64,000 nucleotides of DNA from Nitrosomonas sp. Is79A3 (GTDB lineage Bacteria; Pseudomonadota; Gammaproteobacteria; Burkholderiales; Nitrosomonadaceae). The translations under genes and the position numbers were made by a program. The notes under the pieces are model-generated. The model saw only the letters and a list, made by a program, of their open reading frames with translations, was not told where the DNA came from and did not search any database. Shown one piece after another: positions 29,039-37,978 of the stretch; within the stretch, counting starts at the first letter, position 1; every line of letters starts with the position of its first letter. The stretch lies in contig NC_015731.1 of the NCBI RefSeq assembly GCF_000219585.1, positions 2,294,001-2,358,000 on the forward strand, read 5' to 3'.

Positions 29039-29823
29039 TATCTGATCTTTCCTTCTCGAATCGCTGCTGCTTCTTTGGATTCAGGGAAATGCTTCTGCAA
29101 TTGAAAAATATAACTATCAACAGCCAGTTGATTACCCATTGCTTGCTCGATCTTTATCGCCAGCATCAGACCTTCAGGCGTTGGCGCATTATTTTGCAGA
29201 AATAGAACAAGTTTAGATTGTGCATCGATTAGATTACCACGTTGAAAATCCGCATCAATCAATCCAATCAGTGCAGGTGAATAATTGGGCTGGATGGATA
29301 ACGCCTTTTGAAAAAAAACTTGTCCTTCGTTGTATTTCTGACGCTTAATTTCACAGATTCCCGCATTGGTATAGGACATTTCCGGCGTCGAATAAAGCGG
29401 ATCTCTGACAGCCGTCATGAAATGATCAATAGCTTGATCCATGCGTTGAGAAAAACGCTGACATAAAAACCATCCATAATTATTGTGAATCTCAGGGTTC
29501 TTAGGTGCCATCCGGATCGCGCGTTCAAAATTATCCAACGCTTTGCTGTTTTCATTTAAGGTCATATTAATCAGCCCCAGTACATTATATGCAAGCGCAT
29601 AATTCGATTGAGCCTTTAAAGCTTCACTAACTTCTTCTAGCGCAACATCCAATTGTCCTCGATGAAAATATTCCGCAGCCAATTCTGTGTGGATTTTTGC
29701 ACTCTGAAAAACCCTTTCTGAATTGGCTTGAGCCGACATCCCATCATCTATGGGTTGTTGCACGCAACCACCTAGCCATACAAAATGCATCAATATGAAA
29801 AAAATTGACAGATTTTTTTTCAC
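29038..29823 (-). CDS. pilW: Type IV pilus biogenesis lipoprotein PilW/PilF
   Basis: A 261-residue TPR lipoprotein with lipobox WLGGC (cysteine 20) followed by tandem TPRs (for example [18 protein letters not shown] and [21 protein letters not shown]). It is the pilotin that helps assemble the PilQ secretin. It overlaps rlmN by four bases and rodZ by one base, so the three genes are translationally coupled. Both pilF and pilW are used as names for this family. Confidence 0.93.
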   Translation of the reverse strand: MKKNLSIFFILMHFVWLGGCVQQPIDDGMSAQANSERVFQSAKIHTELAAEYFHRGQLDVALEEVSEALKAQSNYALAYNVLGLINMTLNENSKALDNFERAIRMAPKNPEIHNNYGWFLCQRFSQRMDQAIDHFMTAVRDPLYSTPEMSYTNAGICEIKRQKYNEGQVFFQKALSIQPNYSPALIGLIDADFQRGNLIDAQSKLVLFLQNNAPTPEGLMLAIKIEQAMGNQLAVDSYIFQLQKHFPESKEAAAIREGKIR

Positions 29824-30920
29824 TGAACCGCCTCTACGCTCACACCAGCTGTACGGCGCGTTTTATCCTTTACCTGACCAGCGAGCTGACCGCAAGCGGC
29901 AGCAATATCATCACCGCGGGTTTTTCTAACCGTGGTTACAAGCCCTGCTTGCATTAACACATCACGAAAAACACGTACAGTTTCTGCTGTCGAACGCTTA
30001 AAACCAGATCCTGGAAATGAATTGAACGGAATTAAATTAAATTTACAGGGTGTATCTTGCACCAATGCGATCAGTTCACGTGCATGTGCGATACTGTCAT
30101 TAACACCCGCTAACATTACATATTCAAAAGTTATAAAATCACGAGGGGCTGCCAGCAGATATCTCTGGCAAGCAGCTAATAGCTCCTTAATCGGGTATTT
30201 TTTATTAATCGGCACCAATTGATCGCGCAAAGCATCATTCGGTGCATGTAAAGATATGGCCAGGGCAACCGGGCAACGTTCACGTAACCGATCAATCGCG
30301 GGCACCAACCCCGAAGTGCTCACCGTAACACGCCGCCGTGAAAGACCATAAGCATGATCATCGAGCATCAAATCCAGCGCTGTAACAACATTCTCAAAAT
30401 TGGCCAACGGCTCACCCATACCCATCATTACCACATTAGTAACAGCTCTGTTTGCTTGGATTGAGGTATCGCTCACATCCGATCGCAGTGTCTTATTTGC
30501 AATCCATAACTGCCCGACAATCTCGGCAACTGTTAAATTACGATTAAAACCTTGTTTGCCCGTAGAACAGAAAGTGCAAGCTAAAGCGCACCCAACCTGG
30601 CTTGAAACACATAATGTGCCACGATTCGCTTCCGGTATATAAACTGTTTCTATACCATTACCCGCGCCAACCGCTAATAACCATTTACGCGTTCCATCTG
30701 TCGCCACATAGTCAGAGATAATCTGTGGTAATTCAATAACCGCTTGATCTGCAAGTTTCTCACGCAAGCTTTTAGCCAGATCACTCATAGCATTGAAATC
30801 GGCAGTACTATTTTGGTGAATCCAGCGCAGCAGTTGCCTTGCGCGAAAAGGTTTTTCACCAATTCCAGTGCAAAAATCCACTAGGCCTTTGCTATCATAA
30901 TTTAACAGATTGATTGTCAC
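29820..30920 (-). CDS. rlmN: 23S rRNA (A2503-C2) / tRNA (A37-C2) methyltransferase RlmN
   Basis: A 366-residue radical SAM enzyme. The [4Fe-4S] motif CxxxCxxC is visible in [13 protein letters not shown], and the SAM-binding and catalytic regions in [16 protein letters not shown] and [13 protein letters not shown]. It ends with [18 protein letters not shown], holding the second catalytic cysteine. It methylates A2503 of 23S rRNA. Position downstream of ndk is typical. Confidence 0.97.
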   Translation of the reverse strand: MTINLLNYDSKGLVDFCTGIGEKPFRARQLLRWIHQNSTADFNAMSDLAKSLREKLADQAVIELPQIISDYVATDGTRKWLLAVGAGNGIETVYIPEANRGTLCVSSQVGCALACTFCSTGKQGFNRNLTVAEIVGQLWIANKTLRSDVSDTSIQANRAVTNVVMMGMGEPLANFENVVTALDLMLDDHAYGLSRRRVTVSTSGLVPAIDRLRERCPVALAISLHAPNDALRDQLVPINKKYPIKELLAACQRYLLAAPRDFITFEYVMLAGVNDSIAHARELIALVQDTPCKFNLIPFNSFPGSGFKRSTAETVRVFRDVLMQAGLVTTVRKTRGDDIAAACGQLAGQVKDKTRRTAGVSVEAVQ

Positions 30921-30940
30921 TATTCAGAGACTGGTGAGCT

Positions 30941-31366
30941 TTAACGGGAATAAATACTTAATGTCGGAAAGAAACAAGCGATTTCGACCGCGGCAGTTTC
31001 GCGCGCATCTGAACCATGCACTGCATTGGCATCAATACTGTCAGCAAAGTCGGCACGAATAGTCCCTTTTTCCGCTTTTTTGGGATCTGTTGCACCCATT
31101 AAATCGCGATTCTTTTTAATAGCCTCATCTCCTTCTAATACTTGCACCATGACAGGACCGGATGTCATGAATGTAACCAGATCCCTAAAAAAAGGACGTT
31201 CACGATGCACTGCGTAAAATTGTTCCGCTTCCGACTGTGACAAATGCATCATACGCGCCGCGATAATCTTCAAACCATTTGATTCAAAACGTGAATAAAT
31301 CTGTCCGATTACATTTTTTGCAACAGCATCCGGTTTAATAATGGATAGCGTTCTTTCAATTGCCAT
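30941..31366 (-). CDS. ndk: Nucleoside-diphosphate kinase
   Basis: A 141-residue enzyme that balances nucleoside triphosphates by ping-pong phosphotransfer. The catalytic histidine is H117 in NAVHGSD, followed by [11 protein letters not shown]. The start [15 protein letters not shown] at 31366 matches the family; an in-frame start four codons upstream would add MEYL. It heads the ndk-rlmN-pilW-rodZ run. Confidence 0.97.
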   Translation of the reverse strand: MAIERTLSIIKPDAVAKNVIGQIYSRFESNGLKIIAARMMHLSQSEAEQFYAVHRERPFFRDLVTFMTSGPVMVQVLEGDEAIKKNRDLMGATDPKKAEKGTIRADFADSIDANAVHGSDARETAAVEIACFFPTLSIYSR

Positions 31367-31518
31367 TAAATACTCCAATAAATTAATAAATTAAACATTA
31401 TATTTTAACAAAAAAACACATCAACAATTCGCAAATACAAATTGTATTGTGTTAAAGGCAAATTATTCTGCAAATTAAGAATAATAAATCAATGCAATAT
31501 TTTGCAGATCGCGCACGA

Positions 31519-31941
31519 TTATGGATTGATCGCGTGAGTTGAATAGCCTTGCTGTTTCCAATCTCTAATGCCTTCACGATAATAGAAAATATTTGACCAA
31601 CCCCAATCAATGGCTTTCCGGGTGGCAATTGAACTGCCCATACATAAAATGCCGTTACAATAAATAACAACAGGCTGGTTCTTTTTTACAACGGTACTTA
31701 AATTTTGCTCATCGAAACCGCTTTTGATAGGAAGATGATAAGCGCCCGGAATGTGTCCAATTTTAAAATCATCTAGTCCCCTGACATCGATGAAGCGGTA
31801 ACCTTTATCAAATAATAATTTCGCTGTTGCAGTACTTATGGTGCGCGCACCTTCAATGTTTTCTGGCGCCAAACTCTCCGCTTTTGATGTATTCACAAAG
31901 CAGAATAACAAAATCAGAAGCGAAAATAAGATTTTTTTCAT
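31519..31941 (-). CDS. Periplasmic rhodanese-like protein
   Basis: A small protein (140 residues from MKKILFSLL) with a signal peptide ending TSKAES, then one rhodanese domain: RFIDVRGLDDFKIGHIPGAYHLP, and the active-site loop with cysteine in VVIYCNGILCMGSS. Single-domain periplasmic rhodaneses carry sulfur or take part in redox chemistry; the partner is unknown. An upstream in-frame start at 31974 would place 11 residues before the signal peptide and is less likely. Confidence 0.88.
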   Translation of the reverse strand: MKKILFSLLILLFCFVNTSKAESLAPENIEGARTISTATAKLLFDKGYRFIDVRGLDDFKIGHIPGAYHLPIKSGFDEQNLSTVVKKNQPVVIYCNGILCMGSSIATRKAIDWGWSNIFYYREGIRDWKQQGYSTHAINP

Positions 31942-32018
31942 TGTATTTACCCTTATCGTATCACTTAATTTCATTATTAAATCATGATTAAAAATTAGTT
32001 GAAATCAAACTATAGTTC

Positions 32019-32852
32019 TCAAGATACTGGATCAGATTTATGTCGCTCTCGAAAATATTTCTTATTTTCATAGTATATTTCTTTATTATTGTCTTCAATC
32101 CAACCTGGGTAGCCCAAGAGTGGAACAGGCGTCAAATCAGAGTTTGATGTTAAATTTTGCAATAGAAAGGACTCTAAAATAGAGTCGATTGACTGTAATT
32201 GGTTTAATAAGGACTGCGCGAAGAATGCTGCTTTGACATTAAAAATTATTCCTTTACCTGTCATACCAATATAAGGGTTTAATGCTTTCTCATACAACCC
32301 ATGACCAAAAACAAAGAATCGCATTGATGACAACACTGCTTTACGTTGCTGCCAAAATAATTCTTTCCATTCAAAGTCGTTTAATAATTGAATGAGTGTT
32401 TTCTCGCTACTAACAACGATAACACCTGATTCGTCAAACAGCGTCGCAGCATCTCTTAACGTACTACGATGTTTAATTTTGTTTACTGATTCCAATAATT
32501 GAGCTTGATAATGCAATTGATTAAGTGCTGATTTTGTACGTGGAAATGTATTCCATACTAAGGCGTTAAAAAAATCATGCCAGTTCTTAGCTCTTGTTTG
32601 CACTTGACCGGTTAGATAAATTCTCGATTCGTAGTCTTGCTCAAAACATTGTTTCCCAATGCCCTGAGGTACAAAACAAATTTGTTTCTCAGATTGAGTA
32701 AGAACTTGTTGGTCTCTCAGCAGCACCAGCTTATTTAAGTCAGTATGCTCAGGCCATAATGGACAATTTGCAAGATACTGTCTCAAATGCAGAAACGATT
32801 CGAACATGGGCGAAATATCCACAAAATTTGGATTCCAATCACGTATGTTCAT
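32019..32852 (-). CDS. DUF3025 domain protein
   Basis: A 277-residue soluble protein with YESRIYLTGQVQTRAKNWHDFFNALVWNTFPRTK, the conserved core of DUF3025 proteins of beta- and gammaproteobacteria, and later FVFGHGLYEKALNPYIGMTGKG. The function of the family is unknown. It is 41 bases downstream of the EI24-family gene on the same strand and probably cotranscribed. Confidence 0.85.
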   Translation of the reverse strand: MNIRDWNPNFVDISPMFESFLHLRQYLANCPLWPEHTDLNKLVLLRDQQVLTQSEKQICFVPQGIGKQCFEQDYESRIYLTGQVQTRAKNWHDFFNALVWNTFPRTKSALNQLHYQAQLLESVNKIKHRSTLRDAATLFDESGVIVVSSEKTLIQLLNDFEWKELFWQQRKAVLSSMRFFVFGHGLYEKALNPYIGMTGKGIIFNVKAAFFAQSLLNQLQSIDSILESFLLQNLTSNSDLTPVPLLGYPGWIEDNNKEIYYENKKYFRERHKSDPVS

Positions 32853-32893
32853 GCTTGGTTTGGATCCTAACTAAAGGATATGTTGATAAAAAA

Positions 32894-33640
32894 TTAATGA
32901 TCAATCACAGACAAATCTTTTTTCACATTTTCTGCACGCAAAAGCCTTAAATGCTCCAATCCAAAATGAATAAATGCAAGCGCTGTAAAAATCGGAGCCA
33001 GTAGATTAAGTATAGGTACAAACTGAAATAAACCGGTTAACAAACCTAATCCCCATAGTGAGTATCTATTTGATGCACAAATAATCTTCATTTCTTGTTT
33101 GCTGGCATGTTCAGATAATGCATCATATCGAAACAACTGCTGGTTCATAAATGCTGCTGCCACAAAAGGAATAATAATTCCAGCCCCAATTGCCCATAGC
33201 GGCACTGTAATGACCCAGATCAGTATAAAAATACCGCTGGCAAGTATCGCATTAATGATACTGCCGCTCACGGTGCCGCCATACTCACACTTAAGCTCAG
33301 GGTAATAACGATTAGCAACCAGCTTGATCAGTGCAGGCATAACAAAAATAGTTGTAATCAATAAAGTGGTTATCATCACGAGTGGAATGAACACAATTAT
33401 ATGGATTAAGCTTTGAATAACAGAAGTTATCCACCCGGATTCCATATTTTGCAACCATTCGCCAATACCAATTTCATTAAGCACCAGGAGTATCAGTCCA
33501 GAAGAGCTATCTTGAAAAACAAAACCGATAATGAGCCAGAGCAGTGTTGAAACCAAAATTGGCCAAATAATAATCCATGCGATCTTAAACCGTATCAGAT
33601 CGCGAAATGCACTTGCAGTCGCTTTAAAAATAAAAGACAT
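32894..33640 (-). CDS. EI24 domain (CysZ-like) membrane protein
   Basis: A 248-residue protein with four to five hydrophobic helices and the start MSFIFKATASAFRDLIRFKIAWIIIW typical of the EI24/CysZ family of inner-membrane proteins. The segment LAPIFTALAFIHFGLEHLR closes it. CysZ imports sulfate in some bacteria, but many EI24 proteins have no assigned substrate, and no cysteine-synthesis genes lie nearby. Confidence 0.82.
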   Translation of the reverse strand: MSFIFKATASAFRDLIRFKIAWIIIWPILVSTLLWLIIGFVFQDSSSGLILLVLNEIGIGEWLQNMESGWITSVIQSLIHIIVFIPLVMITTLLITTIFVMPALIKLVANRYYPELKCEYGGTVSGSIINAILASGIFILIWVITVPLWAIGAGIIIPFVAAAFMNQQLFRYDALSEHASKQEMKIICASNRYSLWGLGLLTGLFQFVPILNLLAPIFTALAFIHFGLEHLRLLRAENVKKDLSVIDH

Positions 33641-33888
33641 TTAGATTGTCACCAAAAAATGATACATAGGCTTAAAATGGTAATTATCTACGATCTCAAC
33701 TTGATTTACTAGGCGCCTAATCCTTTACAATATGGTGAAACGGTAAGGTAAGGCAACGCCTACTATTGTTCTTTAGTTGAGAAAAATACTGAATTTCTTT
33801 TTGACTATCGCCGTAATAGTCTTAATTATGTAATACTTAAAGTGTTTGCTTTAACTTTCCAGAATCCCAACAATATAGACTTGGATAC

Positions 33889-33915
33889 TAAAGTTCTTAA
33901 TAAAGGTGCCGTTAA
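33889..33915 (+). promoter_or_regulatory. Sigma-28 (FliA) promoter upstream of flgM
   Basis: TAAAGTTC (33889-33896), an 11-base spacer and GCCGTTAA (33908-33915) match the flagellar sigma-28 consensus TAAAGTTT-N11-GCCGATAA with two mismatches. It lies 32 bases before the flgM ATG, in a 307-base gap (33641-33947) that otherwise shows no gene. It places flgM and flgN under FliA, which is encoded about 3 kb away. Confidence 0.85.
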
Positions 33916-33947
33916 GCAGCCAATGAAATTTGTTATGAGGTATAAAA

Positions 33948-34253
33948 ATGAAAATAGATAAATCTTTACAGCCAGTGTCGACGGTTTCTGTCAGTGATGG
34001 AAAAAGGCGCATTGATATCACGCCTAATCCAAGTGCAGGCCAAGAAAATAATGTGCATTTAAGTCCGAATGTTGCGAAACTGCAAAATGTCGACAGCAGC
34101 TCCGCTAGCGGCTCGATTATTAACACGGCACGTGTTCAGGAAATCAAGCAAGCAATCAGTGAAGGAAATTTTCAAATAAATCCGGAGGTCGTTGCCGATA
34201 GATTGCTTGAAACAGTTAAAGAACTGATACAGTCTAAGAAAGGTGCTATTTAA
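33948..34253 (+). CDS. flgM: Anti-sigma-28 factor FlgM
   Basis: A 101-residue protein whose disordered N-terminal half is followed by the FlgM signature: VHLSPNVAKLQ and then RVQEIKQAISEGNFQINPEVVADRLLETV. FlgM binds FliA until the hook-basal body is finished and is then exported. A gagg ribosome binding site precedes the ATG. It overlaps flgN by one base and has a sigma-28 promoter. Confidence 0.93.
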   Translation: MKIDKSLQPVSTVSVSDGKRRIDITPNPSAGQENNVHLSPNVAKLQNVDSSSASGSIINTARVQEIKQAISEGNFQINPEVVADRLLETVKELIQSKKGAI

Positions 34254-34708
34254 TGACTTCTTCTCAGCCTTTCTTATATTTTATGAAAGAACTAGAAACT
34301 GAAAGAAACACTTTACGTGCATTTATTGAAATTCTTAAAAAAGAAGAAAATGCGCTCGTTGAAGGAAAAATAGAAAAAATAGATTACCTTGCCTCCGATA
34401 AATCACGTTTAATTGAAGAATTGATACAGTTTGATGATCATCGAAACGAATTCTTACGGAAGCAAGGTCTTTCTTTGGAAAAGAACAGCATCAATGCTTG
34501 GCTGAGCGAACAACATACTGGTCAGTCTGAAATAAAAATTTTATGGAATGAATTATTAGATCTGGCAAAAACAGCGCAACAACTTAATCATTCAAATGGT
34601 TTGATTATTTCAACTCAGCTGCAACATAATCAACGTGCTTTCACTGCACTACACTGTGCAGCAGGGAATGTTTCTTTATATGGCCCGAAAGGTCAAACTT
34701 ATATTTGA
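34253..34708 (+). CDS. flgN: Flagellar export chaperone FlgN
   Basis: A 151-residue helical protein of the FlgN family (LETERNTLRAFIEILKKEENALVEGKIEKIDYLASDK), the cytoplasmic chaperone for hook-junction proteins FlgK and FlgL. It starts within the flgM stop (ATGA-type overlap). It ends only 8 bases from the convergent motD stop, with no terminator-like hairpin between them. Confidence 0.88.
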   Translation: MTSSQPFLYFMKELETERNTLRAFIEILKKEENALVEGKIEKIDYLASDKSRLIEELIQFDDHRNEFLRKQGLSLEKNSINAWLSEQHTGQSEIKILWNELLDLAKTAQQLNHSNGLIISTQLQHNQRAFTALHCAAGNVSLYGPKGQTYI

Positions 34709-34716
34709 ATTTCATT

Positions 34717-35511
34717 CTAATACTCAACAATCGGGATTTCAGTTACTTTATCCGGATTCGTTGATAAAATCATAACCGTTACCCGGCGATTTCTTTTTCT
34801 ACCTTCAAGTGTTTCATTAGTTTCTATGGGTCTATTCTCACCATAGCCAAGTGCAGTAAGACGATGTGCCTCAACACCATTTTCTATGAATAACCTAATC
34901 ACACTACTTGCACGTGCTGAAGATAGTTCCCAATTTGAGGGAAAATTCTCGGTGTGGATGGGTAAATTATCCGTATGCCCTTCGACATGAATCTCATGCT
35001 CATGTCCCTTGATAACGTGAGCAACTGCTTGCAATGTCAAACTTGAACTGTCTGCTAGTTTAGCCTGTCCCGGTGAAAAAAGAACACTGGCATTGATTTC
35101 AACAGTAATTCCTAAAGCACTCTGTGTAACTCGCACTTGACCATCCTTTACTAAGGGCTCCAACGCATGGAGAATATTTTTCGCCATGCTTTTCATTTTT
35201 TCTTGCTTCTTTGTTTTCTGAAAACTTAGATTATCAATCAGCTTGATTGAGTCAGCCTGACTGGATTGTTGGGTATTGATAGGTGAAAACTCTGTTGATT
35301 GAGGAGGTGGAAAATTGGATGGATTATCGTTTTTAAATGCGCTAACCAGCGAAGAGCTCAAGACGCGATACTTACCCTCATTAACCGATGAAACTGCATA
35401 CATTACAATAAAAAAAGCAAATAACAGCGTAATGAAATCAGCATATGAAACTAGCCAACGTTCATGATTATCCGCATGTTCATCTTCTTTTCGCTTTCTT
35501 TTCTTTAACAT
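34717..35511 (-). CDS. motD: Flagellar motor stator protein MotD (MotB family)
   Basis: A 264-residue protein with one membrane helix carrying the proton-channel aspartate D25 (WLVSYADFITLLFAFFIVMY) and a C-terminal OmpA-like peptidoglycan-binding domain (VEGHTDNLPIHTENFPSNWEL). The gene's pairing with the MotA-like gene upstream, inside the flhF-flhG-fliA block, fits the accessory MotC/MotD stator of beta- and gammaproteobacteria rather than MotA/MotB. That naming is by position. Confidence 0.88.
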   Translation of the reverse strand: MLKKRKRKEDEHADNHERWLVSYADFITLLFAFFIVMYAVSSVNEGKYRVLSSSLVSAFKNDNPSNFPPPQSTEFSPINTQQSSQADSIKLIDNLSFQKTKKQEKMKSMAKNILHALEPLVKDGQVRVTQSALGITVEINASVLFSPGQAKLADSSSLTLQAVAHVIKGHEHEIHVEGHTDNLPIHTENFPSNWELSSARASSVIRLFIENGVEAHRLTALGYGENRPIETNETLEGRKRNRRVTVMILSTNPDKVTEIPIVEY

Positions 35512-35557
35512 GGACTATTCAAAAATTCATTGGACAATCAGATATTGCACGTTCAAT

Positions 35558-36328
35558 TTAAATGAAATAACCCTTCAAGCGGTTTTCAATTAACCGGGGA
35601 TTCTCGCCACTGGCGATAGCAACAAACCCATCAACCAGTATTTCTTGCATGACCACATGTTCATTAATAATACTTTTTAACTTATTTGCTATCGGCAAAA
35701 AAATCAGATTGGCTAATCCAACACCGTATATGGTTGCAACAAAGGCGACTGCAATACCATTCCCTAAAAGTTCAGGATCCGACAAGTTCTCCATAACATG
35801 AATCAAACCCAGCACAGCCCCTAATATGCCGATCGTCGGGGCATAACCGCCAGCCGCTTCCCAAATCCGGGCAGATTGGCGTTGGTGCGCCTCTAAAGCC
35901 AATATATCAATTTCCAGAACCTCACGTAATTTTTCCGGAGTACTCCCATCGGCCAGTAGCTGCAATCCTTTCCTTGTCAAAGGATCCTTTACAACCGGCA
36001 CATGCGTTTCAAGCGCTAGCAATCCTTCTTTGCGTGATATATGAGCCCAATTGATAATTTGTTTTATTAATGTTTGCGGAGAATTGATTGGCGGAAAAAA
36101 TACCCACGCACTCATTTTGACTCCATTGAGGAAAATTTTCACTGGGCTTTGTAGCAAAACTGCTCCAACTGTACCACCCATAACAATCAAAAAAGCAGCA
36201 ACTTGCAGCAAGGAACCAACATGACCGCCTTCGAGAATCTGCCCGCCAATTATTGCAATAAAAGCCAACAAAATACCGATAACACTATTTAAATCCATCT
36301 TTGATTTTTTATTCATCGCAGAATCCAT
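35558..36328 (-). CDS. motC: Flagellar motor stator protein MotC (MotA family)
   Basis: A 256-residue protein with four membrane helices: SVIGILLAFIAIIGGQILEGG, a second near 40-60, and a pair near 165-225 including GIAVAFVATIYGVGLANLIFLP. Between them is a cytoplasmic loop that contacts FliG. It forms the stator ring with MotD. The start could also be at MNKKSK (36316) or MDLNSV; no clear ribosome binding site decides this. Confidence 0.9.
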   Translation of the reverse strand: MDSAMNKKSKMDLNSVIGILLAFIAIIGGQILEGGHVGSLLQVAAFLIVMGGTVGAVLLQSPVKIFLNGVKMSAWVFFPPINSPQTLIKQIINWAHISRKEGLLALETHVPVVKDPLTRKGLQLLADGSTPEKLREVLEIDILALEAHQRQSARIWEAAGGYAPTIGILGAVLGLIHVMENLSDPELLGNGIAVAFVATIYGVGLANLIFLPIANKLKSIINEHVVMQEILVDGFVAIASGENPRLIENRLKGYFI

Positions 36329-36358
36329 TTAATGACACTGGATAATTCGCATGACATC

Positions 36359-37075
36359 TCAAAGATTTCTTAAACGGCTGCGCAAACGCGCAACTGCCTG
36401 CGTGTGTAGCTGACAAACCCTGGATTCACTAACGCCAAGCACTTCACCAATTTCTCTTAAATTCATTTCTTGTTCGTAATGCATCCCCATTACCTGTTTT
36501 TCCCGAGGGGGAAGATTATCAATAGCTGTAATCAGCAGATTCCTAAAATTCTCATCCAGAAGCACATTTAATGGATCACCTTCAGAGTCGATGAATAAAC
36601 GATCCAAAAATGGTTCTTCATCATCCTGCTGAAAATCTTCGTAATAAATTAATTGAGCGCCCCGTGCACTTTGCAAAGTCTCATGGTATTCATCAAGCGA
36701 CATATCCAATTCCTGAGCCAGATCCTGTTCACTGGGTGCACAGCCTTTGCGTTGCTCTAACAAATTCACCGCAGCTTCTATACGTCGCATTTTTTTTCGT
36801 ATACTGCGCGGCAGCCAATCTGCCTCCCGCAATTCGTCCAAGATAGAACCGCGTATGCGCTGCGCTGCGTAACTCTCAAATTGCCGGCCATACGAACCTT
36901 CATAGCGATTGATTGCGTCAAGCAAACCAATCATCCCCGCTTGAATAAGATCATCAACCTGCACACTTGCTGGCAATCGAGTCATCATGTGATAGGCGAT
37001 GCGTTTTACCAATGGCGTAAATTCCGTTATAAACTGTTCTTTATCAATAGCTTTAGTTCCGGTCGCAGTATACAT
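36359..37075 (-). CDS. fliA: Flagellar sigma factor FliA (sigma-28)
   Basis: A 238-residue sigma-70-family factor: region 2 (RIAYHMMTRLPASVQVDDLIQAGMIGLLDAI), region 3, and region 4 with the helix-turn-helix LREIGEVLGVSESRVCQLHTQA. It directs late flagellar transcription. The ATG at 37075 is preferred; a TTG at 37081 would add two residues. It directly follows flhG, whose stop is at 37082. Confidence 0.96.
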   Translation of the reverse strand: MYTATGTKAIDKEQFITEFTPLVKRIAYHMMTRLPASVQVDDLIQAGMIGLLDAINRYEGSYGRQFESYAAQRIRGSILDELREADWLPRSIRKKMRRIEAAVNLLEQRKGCAPSEQDLAQELDMSLDEYHETLQSARGAQLIYYEDFQQDDEEPFLDRLFIDSEGDPLNVLLDENFRNLLITAIDNLPPREKQVMGMHYEQEMNLREIGEVLGVSESRVCQLHTQAVARLRSRLRNL

Positions 37076-37081
37076 ATCCAA

Positions 37082-37978
37082 TCACACCATAAAATTTGCC
37101 ATACTAAGATGGCTTGTCCGAATCAATCGTTGCATGAAATTATCGATTCCCCCGGTATATTTATCCGGGCATGAAGAGCGCAAAACATTCTGAGCCAGAT
37201 GTTTAAAACTAAGTGCTGCTTGCGAAGCCGGGAATGTTTCAAGCACCGGTCTACATAATTGCGTTGAATTACGTAATTTTTCATCACTTGGGATATAGCC
37301 AATATATTCCAGTGTTACAGACAGATATTGACGAGCCACTTTGTATAAATTCTGATAGATGGACAGTGATTCTGTTTCCGAGTCAACTTTATTCACCAGA
37401 ACAAGGAAATTCTGTTTGGTATATTCCTGGCTCATGATTTTAATCAGCGCATACGCTCCCGTAAGGGATGCGGCTGAACCAGAAATCACGATCATGACTT
37501 GTTCTGAAGCTAAACTTAAAGGCAGGACATGGGTTGTACCGGACATTGCAGTATCAATTAACACAATATCAACAGAACCGGTAAGCTCCGCAAAACTTTT
37601 AATAAGCCAATCTTGTTCAAGCGGATTCAGCTTGTTTAATGCATGAATGCCGCGCATGGCAGATAATATGATGATATTTTCCGGGCCTTGTAAAAGCACT
37701 TGATCCAGTCTTTTATCTTTGTGGATCACGTGTAGCAAATCAAAGCGTGCCTGTAGGCCTAAACTCGTACAAATGCTGTTATGGCAGGGATTCTCGTCAA
37801 TCAATAACACACGTTGGCCATTCTGCGCTAATGCCGTAGCAAGATTCACCACAATGCTCGTTTTTCCGACCCGTGCTGTTCCACCTGCGATTGTGAAAAC
37901 ACGCGCTGAATCAGGTGCCTGAAATAATGTCAGATTACGTAGCCCTGCCGCCTGATCGTGTAAAATCAATCTAGTCAT
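37082..37978 (-). CDS. flhG: Flagellar number regulator FlhG (FleN), MinD-like ATPase
   Basis: A 298-residue P-loop ATPase of the MinD/ParA type: the Walker motif TARVGKTSIVVNLA, a Walker B-like VDIVLIDTAMS, and LVLVNKVDSE. It counts flagella together with FlhF. The ATG at 37978 is chosen because it overlaps the flhF stop by eight bases and begins MTRLILHDQAAGLR, a FleN-like N-terminus. A longer frame from 38029 would intrude 17 codons into flhF. Confidence 0.93.
   Translation of the reverse strand: MTRLILHDQAAGLRNLTLFQAPDSARVFTIAGGTARVGKTSIVVNLATALAQNGQRVLLIDENPCHNSICTSLGLQARFDLLHVIHKDKRLDQVLLQGPENIIILSAMRGIHALNKLNPLEQDWLIKSFAELTGSVDIVLIDTAMSGTTHVLPLSLASEQVMIVISGSAASLTGAYALIKIMSQEYTKQNFLVLVNKVDSETESLSIYQNLYKVARQYLSVTLEYIGYIPSDEKLRNSTQLCRPVLETFPASQAALSFKHLAQNVLRSSCPDKYTGGIDNFMQRLIRTSHLSMANFMV

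Noticed and set aside
33641-33947. Possible tRNA or small RNA in the gap before flgM
   Set aside because: No cloverleaf or conserved tRNA boxes were seen; only the sigma-28 promoter is supported.
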